Below, one piece after another: positions 47,401 through 58,800 of a stretch of 64,000 nt of DNA. Each line of letters begins with the position of its first letter. Within the stretch, counting starts at the first letter, position 1. Below the pieces are notes generated by a model, which was given only the letters and a program-made list of their open reading frames with translations, ran no database searches and was not told where the DNA came from. Location of the stretch: NCBI RefSeq assembly GCF_001619985.1, contig NW_017264199.1, positions 1,178,001 to 1,242,000 of the forward strand, read 5' to 3'. The translations under genes and the position numbers were made by a program. The stretch is from Xylona heveae TC161 (Eukaryota; Ascomycota; Xylonomycetes; Xylonales; Xylonaceae).

Positions 47401-48227
47401 CTATCCTTTTGCTCCTTTTTACTCTTACTATTGCGCCCCGAAAGCCACTCCATTCTCCGACACCCCCCAATAATACCTTCCCCAGTTTTCTTTTCCCCCC
47501 CGTTCACACAAGAGACATCATCAACCCACACACCATACACACCGAACGTTCCCCCCCCGTGCTGCAATCTACGGCCAGAGCACGACCCAAAAAGCTAAAA
47601 TTGCAAATCGAAGGCCTCTGGGGGGAAATCAATCAGACCCTCACAGATTCCCACCCCGACCCGAGTCTTCCTGCACTACCGGAGACCTCAAAGCCAACCA
47701 TCCATGAATACGCCTTAGGTGAGCACCTCTCATTCCATTCCCGTTGATTCCAGCCTCTTTGCGGCACCTGGCACCTGCTTTTTCCCTTTCGGTCCTCTAT
47801 TTCTCTTGCTCTGCTCTGTCTGTCGTCCATCGTGGCCACCCCCCGTCCCCTCTAGCCTCGCGTGGTCGATCTGAGCCTGATTCTTGGGCTCTCTGACTCC
47901 GCTTTTCACGCACACACGCGTCAGGCGCCCACCCACCGCCCTCCGATCCTTTTTGCCGATTCGTTTTCTTTAAAAATTGCCTGATCACGATCTTCCTTAT
48001 CTGCTCCAGGCACCGTGTTAGCCGCGTCGCGCGTCTGTCGCTTTGCTCTGGCTCGCCGCGCTGCTTGCTGTGGATGAGGATGATGACCGTGTTGATGCAC
48101 TCCGCGCCTTGTCCCTAAATGTGCTGGATGACGATGCCGCTATCGCTGTTCGATCCCGGAAATGTTTCGCTGACATAGCCAATCTTGTTTGCGCTTCTTC
48201 AGATGGGCTGCTCGTGCTCGTGTAGAC

Positions 48228-51200
48228 ATGAGCTCGATGAACTCCAATGGCGTCTTTAATCCTGCCGCCCACGACCCGACCGCTACTCTGTCACCGGCCA
48301 TGCTCGATCCCTCGACCGCCTTCATGCAGACGCCCAATGCCTTTGACCTAAATCAGCAGATTCAGGCTCAACAGCTGCAACAGCAGCGCATGCAAAACGG
48401 CTCTGCGCGCAATCCGACAGGCGCCTTTCACACTCCCGTCTACAATGTCAACCCCATTGTGCCCTCGAAACGGACGCGCGAGGACTCTATCGGCGCTTCA
48501 CCGCGTCAAACACCCATGGCTGTACCCGGCGCGCTTCCCGGATCGCGCTCGCAAACACCCCAGCAGATGCCCTTTTCCACCTTTGCGACCAATCCGTTGG
48601 CCGCTCAACAGATACCCGCCGCTCCAACTCCCTATCAGCACCTCCAACATGGCGCTCCGGCCAATGCGTCACCGTCTCCTATCATGCAGAACCAGCACTT
48701 TCGTCCGGCGGCCGCGCCTCCGCGCATGCAAACCGCGTCACCAAGTCCCTTTGCTACTGCCGCCCAGGGCTTTGGTCCTCAGCTGTCCCCCTCGCAGCCT
48801 GACCACATGAGTCGCGTGCAGACGCCGCAGAGCGCTGCCTCGACTTTTGTGCCAACGCTGCCATACGGTGCCGGATTTGGCCCCCCTTTTAATCCTCAAA
48901 TGGCCATGTCGCCCGCTGGTCTTGCGCCGGGTTCGGTGCCTCCGCAGCCTGCTCCGACGCCGACTCCAAACCTTCAGCAGCCCCAGCCCCAGCCTCAGCC
49001 TCAGCCACAGCAGCCACAGCAGCAGCAGGGGCAACAACAGCAGCAACAACAACAACTCAATGCGCAGCGCATGTACCAGATGCGCCTGCAACAGCAGCAG
49101 CAGCAGTTGCAGGCGAACAGCATGACCATGCAGGGCGGTCGTCCTCAAAGCGCTGGACCCATGCCCCTCGGTACTGCTGGCACCGCCGCGCCCATGCCAA
49201 ACATGCCTGCAGCAGGTGTCGGCGGCGGCGCTGTGCGGCCGATGCAGGCGATGATGCGGCCCAATAACCCGGAACAATTCATGAAGAACCTGGCCCAATT
49301 TATGCACGCCAATGGCCGTCCCTTGAACATGACGCCCATGGTGGCTGACCGCACCATCAATCTCATGCAACTCTACGCTACGGTGATGAAAAATGGTGGG
49401 TTCAAAAAGGTAACCACCATGGGTGCTTGGCCTGCGGTTGCCGCGGCGTTACAGTTCCCTCCCATGCAGTATCCGACGGCGCCGCAGGAGATCAAGGCCC
49501 ACTACGAGCGTAACCTGATGCTGTATGAGAGTACATTTTGGCAAATGCAGCGACAAAAGGTTATGAACGAGCAGCTGCAGAACATGCAACAGAGCCAGCC
49601 CAATATGCCCGGAGCAGGAGGCGTGCAACCGCAAATGTCGCCTCCCAAGCCCATTCCTCAACCCACTGCCGAGCAGCCGCTGCCGCAATCGATATTACCC
49701 CAAGAGTCCCTGCCACAGACGCCAATTAAGCAGACCGTGGCCTCTCCAAACAATGTGCGGCCAACGCCGATGAACGGTTATGTCACCCCTCAGCAGCAAG
49801 CTCAACTTTCAAGCAAACCGTCATCCATTGGAAGCAGCCAGCACCGAACAAGCCTGAGCCGCCAACTCGAGATGACGCCGCCGCCGCAAGGGCCAAATGC
49901 GCAATATCCATCACCGTCTCCTGCCTTTGTCTCCAAACCCCCAAGCATAGCGGCAGCTGAGTCTCCTATGGTGCGGGCCAATGACCAAGCAACACTCCTT
50001 CCACCACCACCACCACCAAGTCCCGCGAAACAGCCTGCGCGGCTTCCGACCAATTTCGAGCCCAAAGTTCGCGTCTTAGACACGCATGGCGGTGTTGATG
50101 TCGTCACGGCCGGCAACCTCGGCACAGAACTAATCGTGCACAAGCCTGTGGTCCCGAGTTTCACAGAGCTCGGCGTCATTGATATTCATGCCTTGACCAT
50201 GAGTATCCGCTCCGGTCTACATGCTGAGGTCCGATTAGCGCTGGATACTCTTGCCACTCTCTCGATAGCTCCGCATTTCCAGCTATCTCTCGAGAGCTGT
50301 GAAGATCTTGTGGAAGCTTTGATTGACTGTGCCGAAGACCTGATGGAAACTCTGATCAGTGACATTCCCGAGCCTTTAGAGTCCTTGGCCATCGCCCCGT
50401 ATGAAACCGTTCTTCGCAATTGTCGGACCGAAGTGGACGGTCTACAATCACTTCCCCCTGTTGAATCTTCAGAATATGAACTGGACAGGGCTGTTGACAA
50501 GCTCATTTGTATCACAACCCTCCTACGGAACTTTTCGTTTTACGAGACAAACCATCCGATGCTTGTTGACGCCAACGTTCTCAAATCCGTGGCGGCAATC
50601 ATCAATCAATTGGGGACGCGGCCACGCTTCCTGCGATCGAATGTCAACACTCTCGACGTCATGAAAGACTTGGTGACGTTCTTGTCAAATCTGGCTCAGT
50701 CCATCGAGTTGCCTGGAAAAGAGGAAGCGCTCCTCTTTTTGCATTTCCTGCTGTCCTTTGGTCCAAGCCCTGGTCCGACAAACCCTAACAATGACGATGT
50801 CATCTTTTCCGCCTACCATCCTTCAATCCATCGCTATCTCCCGCCTGCTGTGGACTGCTTAGCTAAGCTTCTAGCGCGCGATATGCCGAATCGCACCTTT
50901 TTCAGAGCGATCTTTGCGGCGGAAAGTACTGGCTCTCCACCTTACGAGCTCCTCACGAGGGCATTCGGCCTCGCTATTTCTCCGATTCCGGAGCACGCCC
51001 GCGGGAACCCGATCCCCATTGTCGAAGCAAGGAAGCCTTTTCTCGTCCAGGGACTGCTTGCAGCAGAGATACTTGCTAGCCTTACTCCTGGCCCTGACCA
51101 TAATCTAGCCAAGTCTTGGCTTTCTTCTGCCGATGGATTCTCTCTGAGTTTGCTCCGTCTCGTATGCCTGTTGAGCACTGACCGGACTCCGCCAAACCAG

Positions 51201-51437
51201 CGAGCTGCTGGTAGGTCGACCGAGCAAGATGCACAAGCGTATGGTATGATCACCCATCGTGGTATGGCTGTGCTTCAACGACTAGCCGAGAAGGTTCGCA
51301 ACTCAGATGATCTATCCGTGAAGCTACCGGTGGGAATCTTACCGAAGAAAGAAAGTTTGCTTGGTGCGCTCTTGACAGCAAATATAGATGGCACTGTCGT
51401 GCGGCAACTTTGCGCTTATGCCGGGCTAGAGAGCTAA
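48228..51437 (+). CDS. swi1: SWI/SNF chromatin remodelling subunit Swi1 (ARID)
   Basis: A single exon of about 1069 residues, the only intron-free coding region among the long genes. The first 340 residues are low-complexity (P, Q, A, M), with a Q-rich run near residues 245-295. The ARID DNA-binding domain spans about 345-435: NPEQFMKNLAQFMHANGRPL, then LMQLYATVMKNGGFKKVTTM, then WPAVAAALQFPPMQYP and the helix EIKAHYERNLMLYESTFWQM. A second disordered region follows, and the C-terminal half from about 620 is an armadillo-like helical domain of fungal Swi1 (ALTMSIRSGLHAEVRLALDT, LICITTLLRNFSFYETNHPM). Swi1 helps recruit SWI/SNF to promoters. The start used is the first ATG giving MSSMNSNG; the frame is open 13 codons further up, from a non-ATG codon. 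Confidence 0.93.
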   Translation: MSSMNSNGVFNPAAHDPTATLSPAMLDPSTAFMQTPNAFDLNQQIQAQQLQQQRMQNGSARNPTGAFHTPVYNVNPIVPSKRTREDSIGASPRQTPMAVPGALPGSRSQTPQQMPFSTFATNPLAAQQIPAAPTPYQHLQHGAPANASPSPIMQNQHFRPAAAPPRMQTASPSPFATAAQGFGPQLSPSQPDHMSRVQTPQSAASTFVPTLPYGAGFGPPFNPQMAMSPAGLAPGSVPPQPAPTPTPNLQQPQPQPQPQPQQPQQQQGQQQQQQQQLNAQRMYQMRLQQQQQQLQANSMTMQGGRPQSAGPMPLGTAGTAAPMPNMPAAGVGGGAVRPMQAMMRPNNPEQFMKNLAQFMHANGRPLNMTPMVADRTINLMQLYATVMKNGGFKKVTTMGAWPAVAAALQFPPMQYPTAPQEIKAHYERNLMLYESTFWQMQRQKVMNEQLQNMQQSQPNMPGAGGVQPQMSPPKPIPQPTAEQPLPQSILPQESLPQTPIKQTVASPNNVRPTPMNGYVTPQQQAQLSSKPSSIGSSQHRTSLSRQLEMTPPPQGPNAQYPSPSPAFVSKPPSIAAAESPMVRANDQATLLPPPPPPSPAKQPARLPTNFEPKVRVLDTHGGVDVVTAGNLGTELIVHKPVVPSFTELGVIDIHALTMSIRSGLHAEVRLALDTLATLSIAPHFQLSLESCEDLVEALIDCAEDLMETLISDIPEPLESLAIAPYETVLRNCRTEVDGLQSLPPVESSEYELDRAVDKLICITTLLRNFSFYETNHPMLVDANVLKSVAAIINQLGTRPRFLRSNVNTLDVMKDLVTFLSNLAQSIELPGKEEALLFLHFLLSFGPSPGPTNPNNDDVIFSAYHPSIHRYLPPAVDCLAKLLARDMPNRTFFRAIFAAESTGSPPYELLTRAFGLAISPIPEHARGNPIPIVEARKPFLVQGLLAAEILASLTPGPDHNLAKSWLSSADGFSLSLLRLVCLLSTDRTPPNQRAAGRSTEQDAQAYGMITHRGMAVLQRLAEKVRNSDDLSVKLPVGILPKKESLLGALLTANIDGTVVRQLCAYAGLES

Positions 51438-51867
51438 CGTAAAAGCATCACACGGTGTTTGGCGTGTTGTAAATCATGGACTCTTTCAAAGAGTCTAGTA
51501 TATATGTACTTTGGTGGCCTCTCCATTTTGTTTCTCTCCTTTCAGCGATTTTGGGAATAGCGAAATTTTTGCTTTAGCTCATCATTCGGAGGCAACACTG
51601 CACTCGCGATAGCTTGTTCGGACACCTTTATGTGAAGGCTCAATCTGATGACCGATTTGGGAAGCGTGTCACGATTCTACATATTCTGTGTCCATGCAGG
51701 ATACCATTGTTGTTTGAGTACATCTTTCGAAGAATTTTATAGTGATGAGTGTTTCAGCATGCAAAGTTTCTGACGGGCGATTACACTATTTTACAACTTA
51801 GAAAAACGGCCCTTTTGCAGGCTTGAACATAATAATGTATCTGGTATAAGAAAATTCCATTCCACTT
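51438..51867. other. Convergent 3' region, swi1 and mL49
   Basis: A 430-bp AT-rich spacer between convergent genes. No gene visible. Confidence 0.6.
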
Positions 51868-52409
51868 TTAGAAACGCCTCTGCTCTAGAAATTTTGTAAT
51901 CTCCGACTTTCTCCAGCCCTAAAAGCAATTGAGTCAGCATGTGCCTATCCGATTGAAGAAATTTCGCTGACAGTATGGTACCTTTACAATGATATGCTTC
52001 GTTAACGAATTGATTGTGATATCCTTGGAGTCCAATTGCAAAGCCTGTTGCAACTGATCCCGCAATACTTTGACGTCGCCCTCCACCTTTCGAATCTTCG
52101 TCTGATGCAGATTACCACCGCGCTTTGCAAGCGTATAAATCGGGAGTTGTCTCGAGGGCGTCCGATGCACGAAATAAGGCTCGCTGACTGTTGCGGCAGG
52201 GGCAGGAGTTGGGGCAGACAACGGCACTTTCACTTGGACTGTTTGTTTCGACGTCAGTAGATGTAAACATCAAATGACAGCATGTATATCTTACCCTGAT
52301 TGTATAACCTGGTCGAGCTGGATATTCTTCGCATGAATTGGTGGACACTTGAAGATTGAGGAGGGCCGAGAGGCCGGAGGAAAGGCATCAGAGCCTGAGT
52401 GAGCACCAT
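51868..52409 (-). CDS. img2: Mitochondrial large-subunit protein mL49 (Img2)
   Basis: Three exons on the minus strand (52409-52295, 52238-51982, 51918-51868) give about 140 residues. The first 38 residues are rich in Arg and Ser (FMRRISSSTRLYNQ) and look like a mitochondrial presequence. The conserved Img2/mL49 core reads EPYFVHRTPSRQLPIYTLAK, RGGNLHQTKIRKVEGDVKVL and RDQLQQALQL, ending in the typical TKHIIVKGWRKSEITKFLEQ with a final RRF. mL49 is a mitoribosome component; its yeast orthologue IMG2 is needed to keep mitochondrial DNA intact. It is divergent from eIF3e, with 388 bp between the starts. Confidence 0.93.
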
Positions 52410-52797
52410 GGCGAATGGAGCGACGCAAAAGAAAAGTGGAAAAATTAAAAGTCAACAGGCAATTGAGCACGGGAGAAAGAATTTCGCAAGAGATATTGAC
52501 GTCCAGGCGGAAGATTTATGGCGTTTTGCGTGGGTGATCGGTCCTGTATGATGAGGCTTTCGGCTTTGCCTTGTGGTGTATCTCCTTCCCCATCCCGGTC
52601 GCGGCTCTGGTGTCGTTTCGTCGCCAAAAATTTAGCGCGGCCGCCCGCGAAAAGTCACACACAATTCAAAGTTGCGAAATCGACGCCGCACCACATCGGA
52701 CGAAAGGTCAAGACCGCCGCGCGCGCTGCCCGTCACAGACCATCTTATAACACAATCCTCGTGCTTTCGCATCGTCGACTTCAAGAGGGTTGCAATC
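52410..52797. promoter_or_regulatory. Shared divergent promoter mL49/eIF3e
   Basis: 388 bp between the two outward-facing starts, GC-rich in the middle (52630-52740). It would couple a mitochondrial and a cytosolic translation gene if truly bidirectional. Confidence 0.5.
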
Positions 52798-54366
52798 ATG
52801 GCGGACAACACGCCAACCTCTGCGGAGACCCTGCTCAACGGGGCCGCCTCTCAAGCCCCTAAGACGTCTGAAGAAATCGTCAAGGAATACGACCTGCTCC
52901 CTAAACTGATCTCTCATTTCGACCGACACCTGATTTTCCCGCTTCTCGAATTTGCCGCCGGCCAGGAGGAGGAGCGTGCCGAGGAGATCACCAAGACCAA
53001 GTATGAACTTCTTAAGCACACGAACATGACCGACTACGTGGCCAGCCTATGGCAAGAGATCAACAACGCCGATGAGCCTTCCGAGGAATTTGCGAAGCGA
53101 AGAGAGGAGGTTCTGCAGAAGCTGCAGCAGTATGTTGATGAGACAAGCAAGATTACTGGTCTTCTTGATGATGAGGAGGTTGTGGGAAGCCTACGAAGCG
53201 ACAAGATTGCCAATTTGAACTATCTTAAAGAGCAGCATGGTGTGACCATTGAGATGGTGAACGCTTTGCATGACTTTGGACGATTCCAGTACAACTGCGG
53301 CAGTTATGCAAATGCCGCTGAGCTGCTCTACCAGTTCCGTGTCTTGGTATGGAAATCTGGAACCCCGCACCTTCAGTTGCTCCCTAAGTGGTCTCAACTA
53401 ACGTACAACTAGTCTACCGACAATGACAAGGTTGCTTCTGCCACCTGGGGTAAGCTGGCGTCAGAGATCCTGACGACCAACTGGGTCTCGGCCATGGAGG
53501 AAGTTCAGAAGGTCAAGGAGAGCATCGACACTAAGCTCTTCAACAACCCGCTCGCTCAGCTGCAGCACCGGACATGGCTCATCCACTGGGCCCTTTTCCC
53601 CTTCTTCAACTACGAGCCCGCCAAGGATACCCTCTGCGAGCTGTTCTTCTCGCCCCCTTACATCAATACCATCCAGACTAGCTGCCCGTGGATCTTGCGG
53701 TACCTGGCTGCCGCTGTAATTACAAACCGGAGCCGAAGCCGGAACACTGGTCAATACCAAAAGCAGCTCAAGGATTTGATCCGTGTTGTCCGACAAGAGA
53801 ATTATGAATACCACGACCCCGTCACCGATTTCATCAAGGCTCTCTACATCGACTTTGACTTTAAGGAGGCCCAACAGAAACTCGGCGAGGCCGAAGACGT
53901 TCTTCGTGGCGACTTCTTCCTGGTCGCCTCCGCCGACGCTTTTGTCGACTCTGCACGACACCTCATTTCCGAGTCCTATTGCAAGATCCACCAGCGGATC
54001 GACCTGAAGTAAGAGCCCCCTTGACACCTCTTGATTTGAAAGCTCTTGGTTTAAAATGTGGAAAAACTAACCATGGTTAACTGCAGGGACCTGTCGACCC
54101 GGCTTGGTCTGAGCCAGGATGAGGGTGAGAAGTGGATCGTCAACCTCATCCGGGATACACGCGTGGACGCAAAGATTGATTACAAGGAGGGTACCGTAGT
54201 CATGAACCACCCCGCTTCTTCCGTCTACCAGCAAGTCATTGAGCGGACGAAGGGCGCTTTCTTCCGGACCCAGGTTCTCAGGTACGTGCTTTTCCGTCCT
54301 TGAACGCTTCAGGTAAAGGCATACTGACGTGTCATGATCAAAAATAGTTCTGCTGTTGGTAAATAA
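52798..54366 (+). CDS. int6: Translation initiation factor eIF3 subunit e (Int6)
   Basis: Four exons (52798-53346, 53413-54008, 54087-54281, 54348-54366) give about 452 residues. eIF3e is a PCI-domain scaffold of the eIF3 complex. Marks: the N-terminal helices [20 protein letters not shown] and [40 protein letters not shown], the middle [15 protein letters not shown], and the PCI/winged-helix part [20 protein letters not shown] and [20 protein letters not shown]. The first exon must end TTG before GTATGG so that the next reads [16 protein letters not shown]. The last exon is 19 nt and gives only the end of SSAVGK and the stop. Many yeasts (S. cerevisiae among them) have lost eIF3e; its presence fits a filamentous fungus. 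Confidence 0.96.
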
Positions 54367-55815
54367 ACTGCGTGCATGTTCATCTCTGGCGTATATTGGT
54401 TTTCTATCGTGTCATATAGGGTTTGAAAGCCTTATGATGTCTATGGCTAGATATGACAAAAAAAGTCTGCCGAGAATCGCTCGTCTTTAATGAATTTCTA
54501 ATCTGCTTGACTGCCTGTGCAAATTTGCTTCCAAACCGGTCTTTTATTACTTGTTGGCTGTGCCGTGTCAATTAAATTCCCCAAGCGCTCGGAACAGTGC
54601 CGCATCTAATCTCAGTTTAGATGCAACATGCATCTGAAATCTTCACACCGCCTCTCTGTCTCTCGGCTGGAACGTGGCCACCTCAGCAGCGTCCCTTGTC
54701 TACATTTGGGTTCTGGTTCCTGGCCCTGGTAAGGCTGCACTGACAGGTCCGCTATTTCCGAAACCCAGCTTTGCGTGATCTCTTAACTTTTTGCCTAAGC
54801 ACTAGAAGCTGAGAATGTCTCTCAGAGAGTCATAATTTGACCGTCATGTGCGCGGCACGTTAACCAGCCACGTCGCGAAGTGGACCATGCGGTATCACAG
54901 TATTCTTCGATTCTACAGTAGTACTACGTACAGAGTTGTCCAAAGGGTTCAGGGTGGCAGAGTGACCTTGCCTCGAAGCCGATGGTCCGAAGGCGCGGTC
55001 ATCGGTCACCGGTCACCGGCATATATTGCCGCTAGACTCTCGAAAATATATGCATGATATACTCCGCGATTACTCCCTTATATTTATTCAAAGTACAGAG
55101 CAATTATGAAGTTTGAGAAATCTACGCGGCAAAGGAATAGTCACCCGTTGTACAAAGACAATGAATAAGCTTAGGTGGGTAGGAATTTCGAGGTAAGACT
55201 ACCACGTATTGTAGGCCAGGTGTCGTGTGTCTCTCGACAATAAAGGTCTTTGCCCCGGCATGTTCCGAACCCCCCGGGTTGCCCTTTCCCACTGGCCAAA
55301 ATTTAGGCAGTCATTGAGCAGAAAGAGAAGAGCACCCATTAAAGGTACCTCGGGATGTATAGGGGTCTTCATGCAGATCGTTGTACCCACTCAGTGCCTT
55401 CCGTCAAACCCCACGGGTGTCCCCCGATAGCTAACCCCGATAGAGGAAAAGTGACATCTGCTTTGATACGTGATAGGTGATCCTCTATCGGCCAGCTCGG
55501 ACGTTCCCCCAACCTTCAGGTGTCACTTCGCGAAGCTCTCTAATAATTTCTCACTCTTAATCTAAATATTCTGCTGCTCCGACTCTTCATCATGATCATC
55601 AATATTTCTATTGGCTTCCTTGGACCTTAATATAGTCGTCGTTGGAAGTCGTTTGATTCTGGTCCAACCTTCTGCTCATTCGAGGAGTTGCACATGACTG
55701 TAATGCTGTCATAACCTCCACTTGCACCGATTCCATTGTCTCATTCTTCCACGACAATTTTATTTTACAACCTTCCGCAGGCAGCAAACCATCCAACTTT
55801 ACCATCGCTTCCAAT
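54367..55815. other. Intergenic, eIF3e to atg26
   Basis: A 1.45-kb gap. It has a short direct repeat, GGTCACC twice in a row at 55004-55017, and otherwise only short frames. No gene or RNA recognised. Confidence 0.5.
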
Positions 55816-58800
55816 ATGCCTGTCGAATCTGATCTCAAAAAGTCCGTCGGACGGCGGTTGACCAGGCGAAAACAGCATGACCCGCGCCCTCTCTCTCCCG
55901 AAATGCCAGAGAAGTTCAAGGATGGCGCAGATGCTAATGAAGACGTCTGCACTTTACACGGTAATGATGTGCACTACATGAACCAGTCAATATTTTCTAT
56001 GATTGCAGCAGCTGGTTCCCGAGCAGACTTTCGTTCTCGCTTCGACGAAGATTCAAGTGACGCTGGTGACGAATCAGATGAAGAGGATACACAGGATAAG
56101 GATGATACACCACGCGCAAGCCAAGACCATGCTGATGGTCGTCCCACTGTAATGCCATCCGAGGGGAAGCCGCAAGGACAGGGCAAAAAGCTCTCGGAGC
56201 TCCTTTCTCTCCCTCGTCTCCATTCGAGAACATCAAAGGGCAAGAGTCGGCTTTCTCAAACGGTATCCGGCCCTTTCTCAGAAGCATCTGGCGCGGAGGA
56301 TAAGGAGCCTGAAAAGAAGGAGTCGGCTATCTATTCCAGGGATGCGCCGGTAATGAGCCGCATGATCCAGGCGCAGGCAAAACAAGCAGCAGAGGAGGCC
56401 TCGGAGCGCGAACAAGCTGCCGTAGAAAGCGGGAAAGAACCACCAGCCGACGTTACTGAACCAAAGGCGACAATTACATTGGCTGAAGGCTTAAGGCGGA
56501 TATTCGGATACGAGGACCCGGAAGAGGTTCTCGCTGGTATGTAAACTGATTATGGAAAATGCGCGGAGTTTTGGAGACTGATCTCTATTTTAGAATACCC
56601 ATGCTGGCTTCTGCAAAGCGTCCTACTTCAAGGATACTTGTACATCACTAGGAGGCATATTTGCTTCTACGCCTATCTGCCAAAGAAATCAGTATGTGCT
56701 TCCTTTATGATGCTGCAAACCTGCCAGACTGACCCTCCACAATAGGATGTTGTAGTGAGATCCGGCCATTTGTCGAAACGTGATCGAGGAAGACCAACAT
56801 ATCAGCGCTACTGGTTTGTTCTGAAGGGTGACGTGCTGTCATACTACGACGAACCTGTCGATATCTACTTTCCTTCCGGGAATATCGATTTGCGCTATGG
56901 CATCTCGGCCAACCTGGACGGCCATGAGCATGAAGAAAAGGCAAGGTCCTTCTCGGTCGTGACTGACCAGCGGACCTATCATCTTCGCGCCGATAGCGCT
57001 CCTAGTGCAAAGGAGTGGGTCAGAATGTTACAAAAGGTCATATTTCGGTCACATAACGATGGGGACAGCGTCAAAATATCCATACCAATCGAGAACGTAA
57101 TCGACATTGACGACAGCAGTGTCTTGGAACTGGCAGAAACAGTCAAGATTCGCGTGATAGAAAGCGATGAAACTTATGCAATAGACGAGGTTTGTGTCGA
57201 GCTCTTTGGCTACGAAAGGTATAATTTCTCTGACTGCTATCTAGTACTTCTTCTCTTTTTTCCGCTACGCCAAGGATGCTTTGCGGGTGCTTCGAACGGT
57301 AGTGGAATCGATGCCTGCGCAAAATCTCGCCCCTGAAAGCCAGCGTAGATCTTCAGCTTTCACAGAGCCGGCAAGCCCCAGTAGCCCAAGGGGCAGGTCT
57401 CAGGAGCCCAGACCTAGGACGCCACAGGGAAAGCAGATTGACTCGCTTTCAGAGTCTCTCAGCCCTGTCCTACATGACAGAGTGAGGGCGACTTTATCGC
57501 CAAGGTCGCGGGCTACGAGCAGAGCCGCCAGCTCCCTGGGATGGGGCCAATCACATCTTGGCAATCGCGCCCAAAGCATGGATGTCAATAGAGAGCGGGA
57601 ATCCAGCAGCTCCAGCGTTGACTTTGGCCGGCGAAGCATCAGCACCACGAGATATAGTGTGAGCGGTGCCGCAAAGGAACCGCAGTCGCCTTCTACAATG
57701 CCCCATGAGTCTTCTGACTCCTTTGTGCATTCTCTCGATCGTGATATCGAGTCTTCCCCTGCTGTCCATTCGATCGACGACACCCAAGCCTCTGCCAGCC
57801 AGATACTCGATCGAAGCGATGTCTTCCATTCGCCTACAATACCAAGTCATCCACGCGAGGGTGATGCAAATTGGAAAGGGAAGGGGAAGAGCGATGAAGG
57901 CAACAGGACCATCAAATTTGGGAAAGTCAAGGTCCATTCTCCTTCAAGGTCACAAATACGGCGCACGTTAGGGGAGTCAGATAAGGAAAATTTTGGCGAC
58001 GTCAGTGATTCCGAGACTGGCAGCGAAATCCATAGCGGTCAGATGAACAAAACTGGATCAACCCCTACTCTACAAGAGCTTGTTCGTGCTGGAGCTTATC
58101 CGCTCCAAAGAGCAGCCGGATTTGCCGAATATCTGAAGTCCCATTCAAAGCGAATGACTGGCCTTCTTGCATCTGAGTCAATGGGCTACGTGGAAAAGGT
58201 TTCTGGAATGTGGGCCGGCGGTAGAAGGCATTACAGCGAAGGAGGCCCGAGTAACGGCGATGAAGTGCTCGATGAAGTAGATGAAGACACCGGAATGGGT
58301 CCAGGAGACCGATTTCGTGCTCATTTTGCACTTTCTCCGTCCGAAAAGCTTCAAGCTTCCTACTTTGGTTACCTTCTTCGCGTCCTTCCACTCTACGGGA
58401 AAATATACATTAGTGATCGCAAATTTTGCTTTCGGAGCTTACTACCTGGTACTAAGACCAAGGTGAGTCAAATTTTGCTCCTATTGATTTGTTTTGATAT
58501 AGGGTCCACCACTGACACGTTGCAGCTTATCTTGCCCTTGAAAGATATTGAAAACGTGGATAAAGAAAAAGGCTTTCGTTTTGGTTATTCTGGATTGGTC
58601 GTCGTGGTCAAGGGCCATGAAGAGATCTTTTTTGAGTTTAGCCACCCTGACTCGCGTGACGACTGTACGGTCACAATGCTTCAAAAACTTGAATCTGTGC
58701 GTTACTTAAAAGAGTCTGGTATCTTGACTCAAGAAGAGGAAGAAGAGGCAGAGATTGCAAAAGCTGAACATCGCCTGCTCATGGAGGCGAGACGAGAGGG

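Larger units (their letters stand above)
45075..48227. other. Large gap, divergent rpt3 and swi1
   Basis: A 3.15-kb gap. Next to rpt3 it has the 9-mer at 45178-45186. From 45280 to 46900 it is AT-rich with no credible frame longer than 85 codons. From 47180 it turns C/T-rich, with a CT microsatellite at 47377-47400, and looks like a long swi1 promoter and leader with a possible leader intron from 47719. Confidence 0.5.

Noticed and set aside
48738-49370. 210-codon minus-strand frame over swi1
   Set aside because: Leu/His/Arg-rich antisense of the glutamine-rich region.
55004-55018. GGTCACCGGTCACCG short direct repeat
   Set aside because: Two 7-bp units are too little to call a regulatory array; no promoter context within 700 bp.
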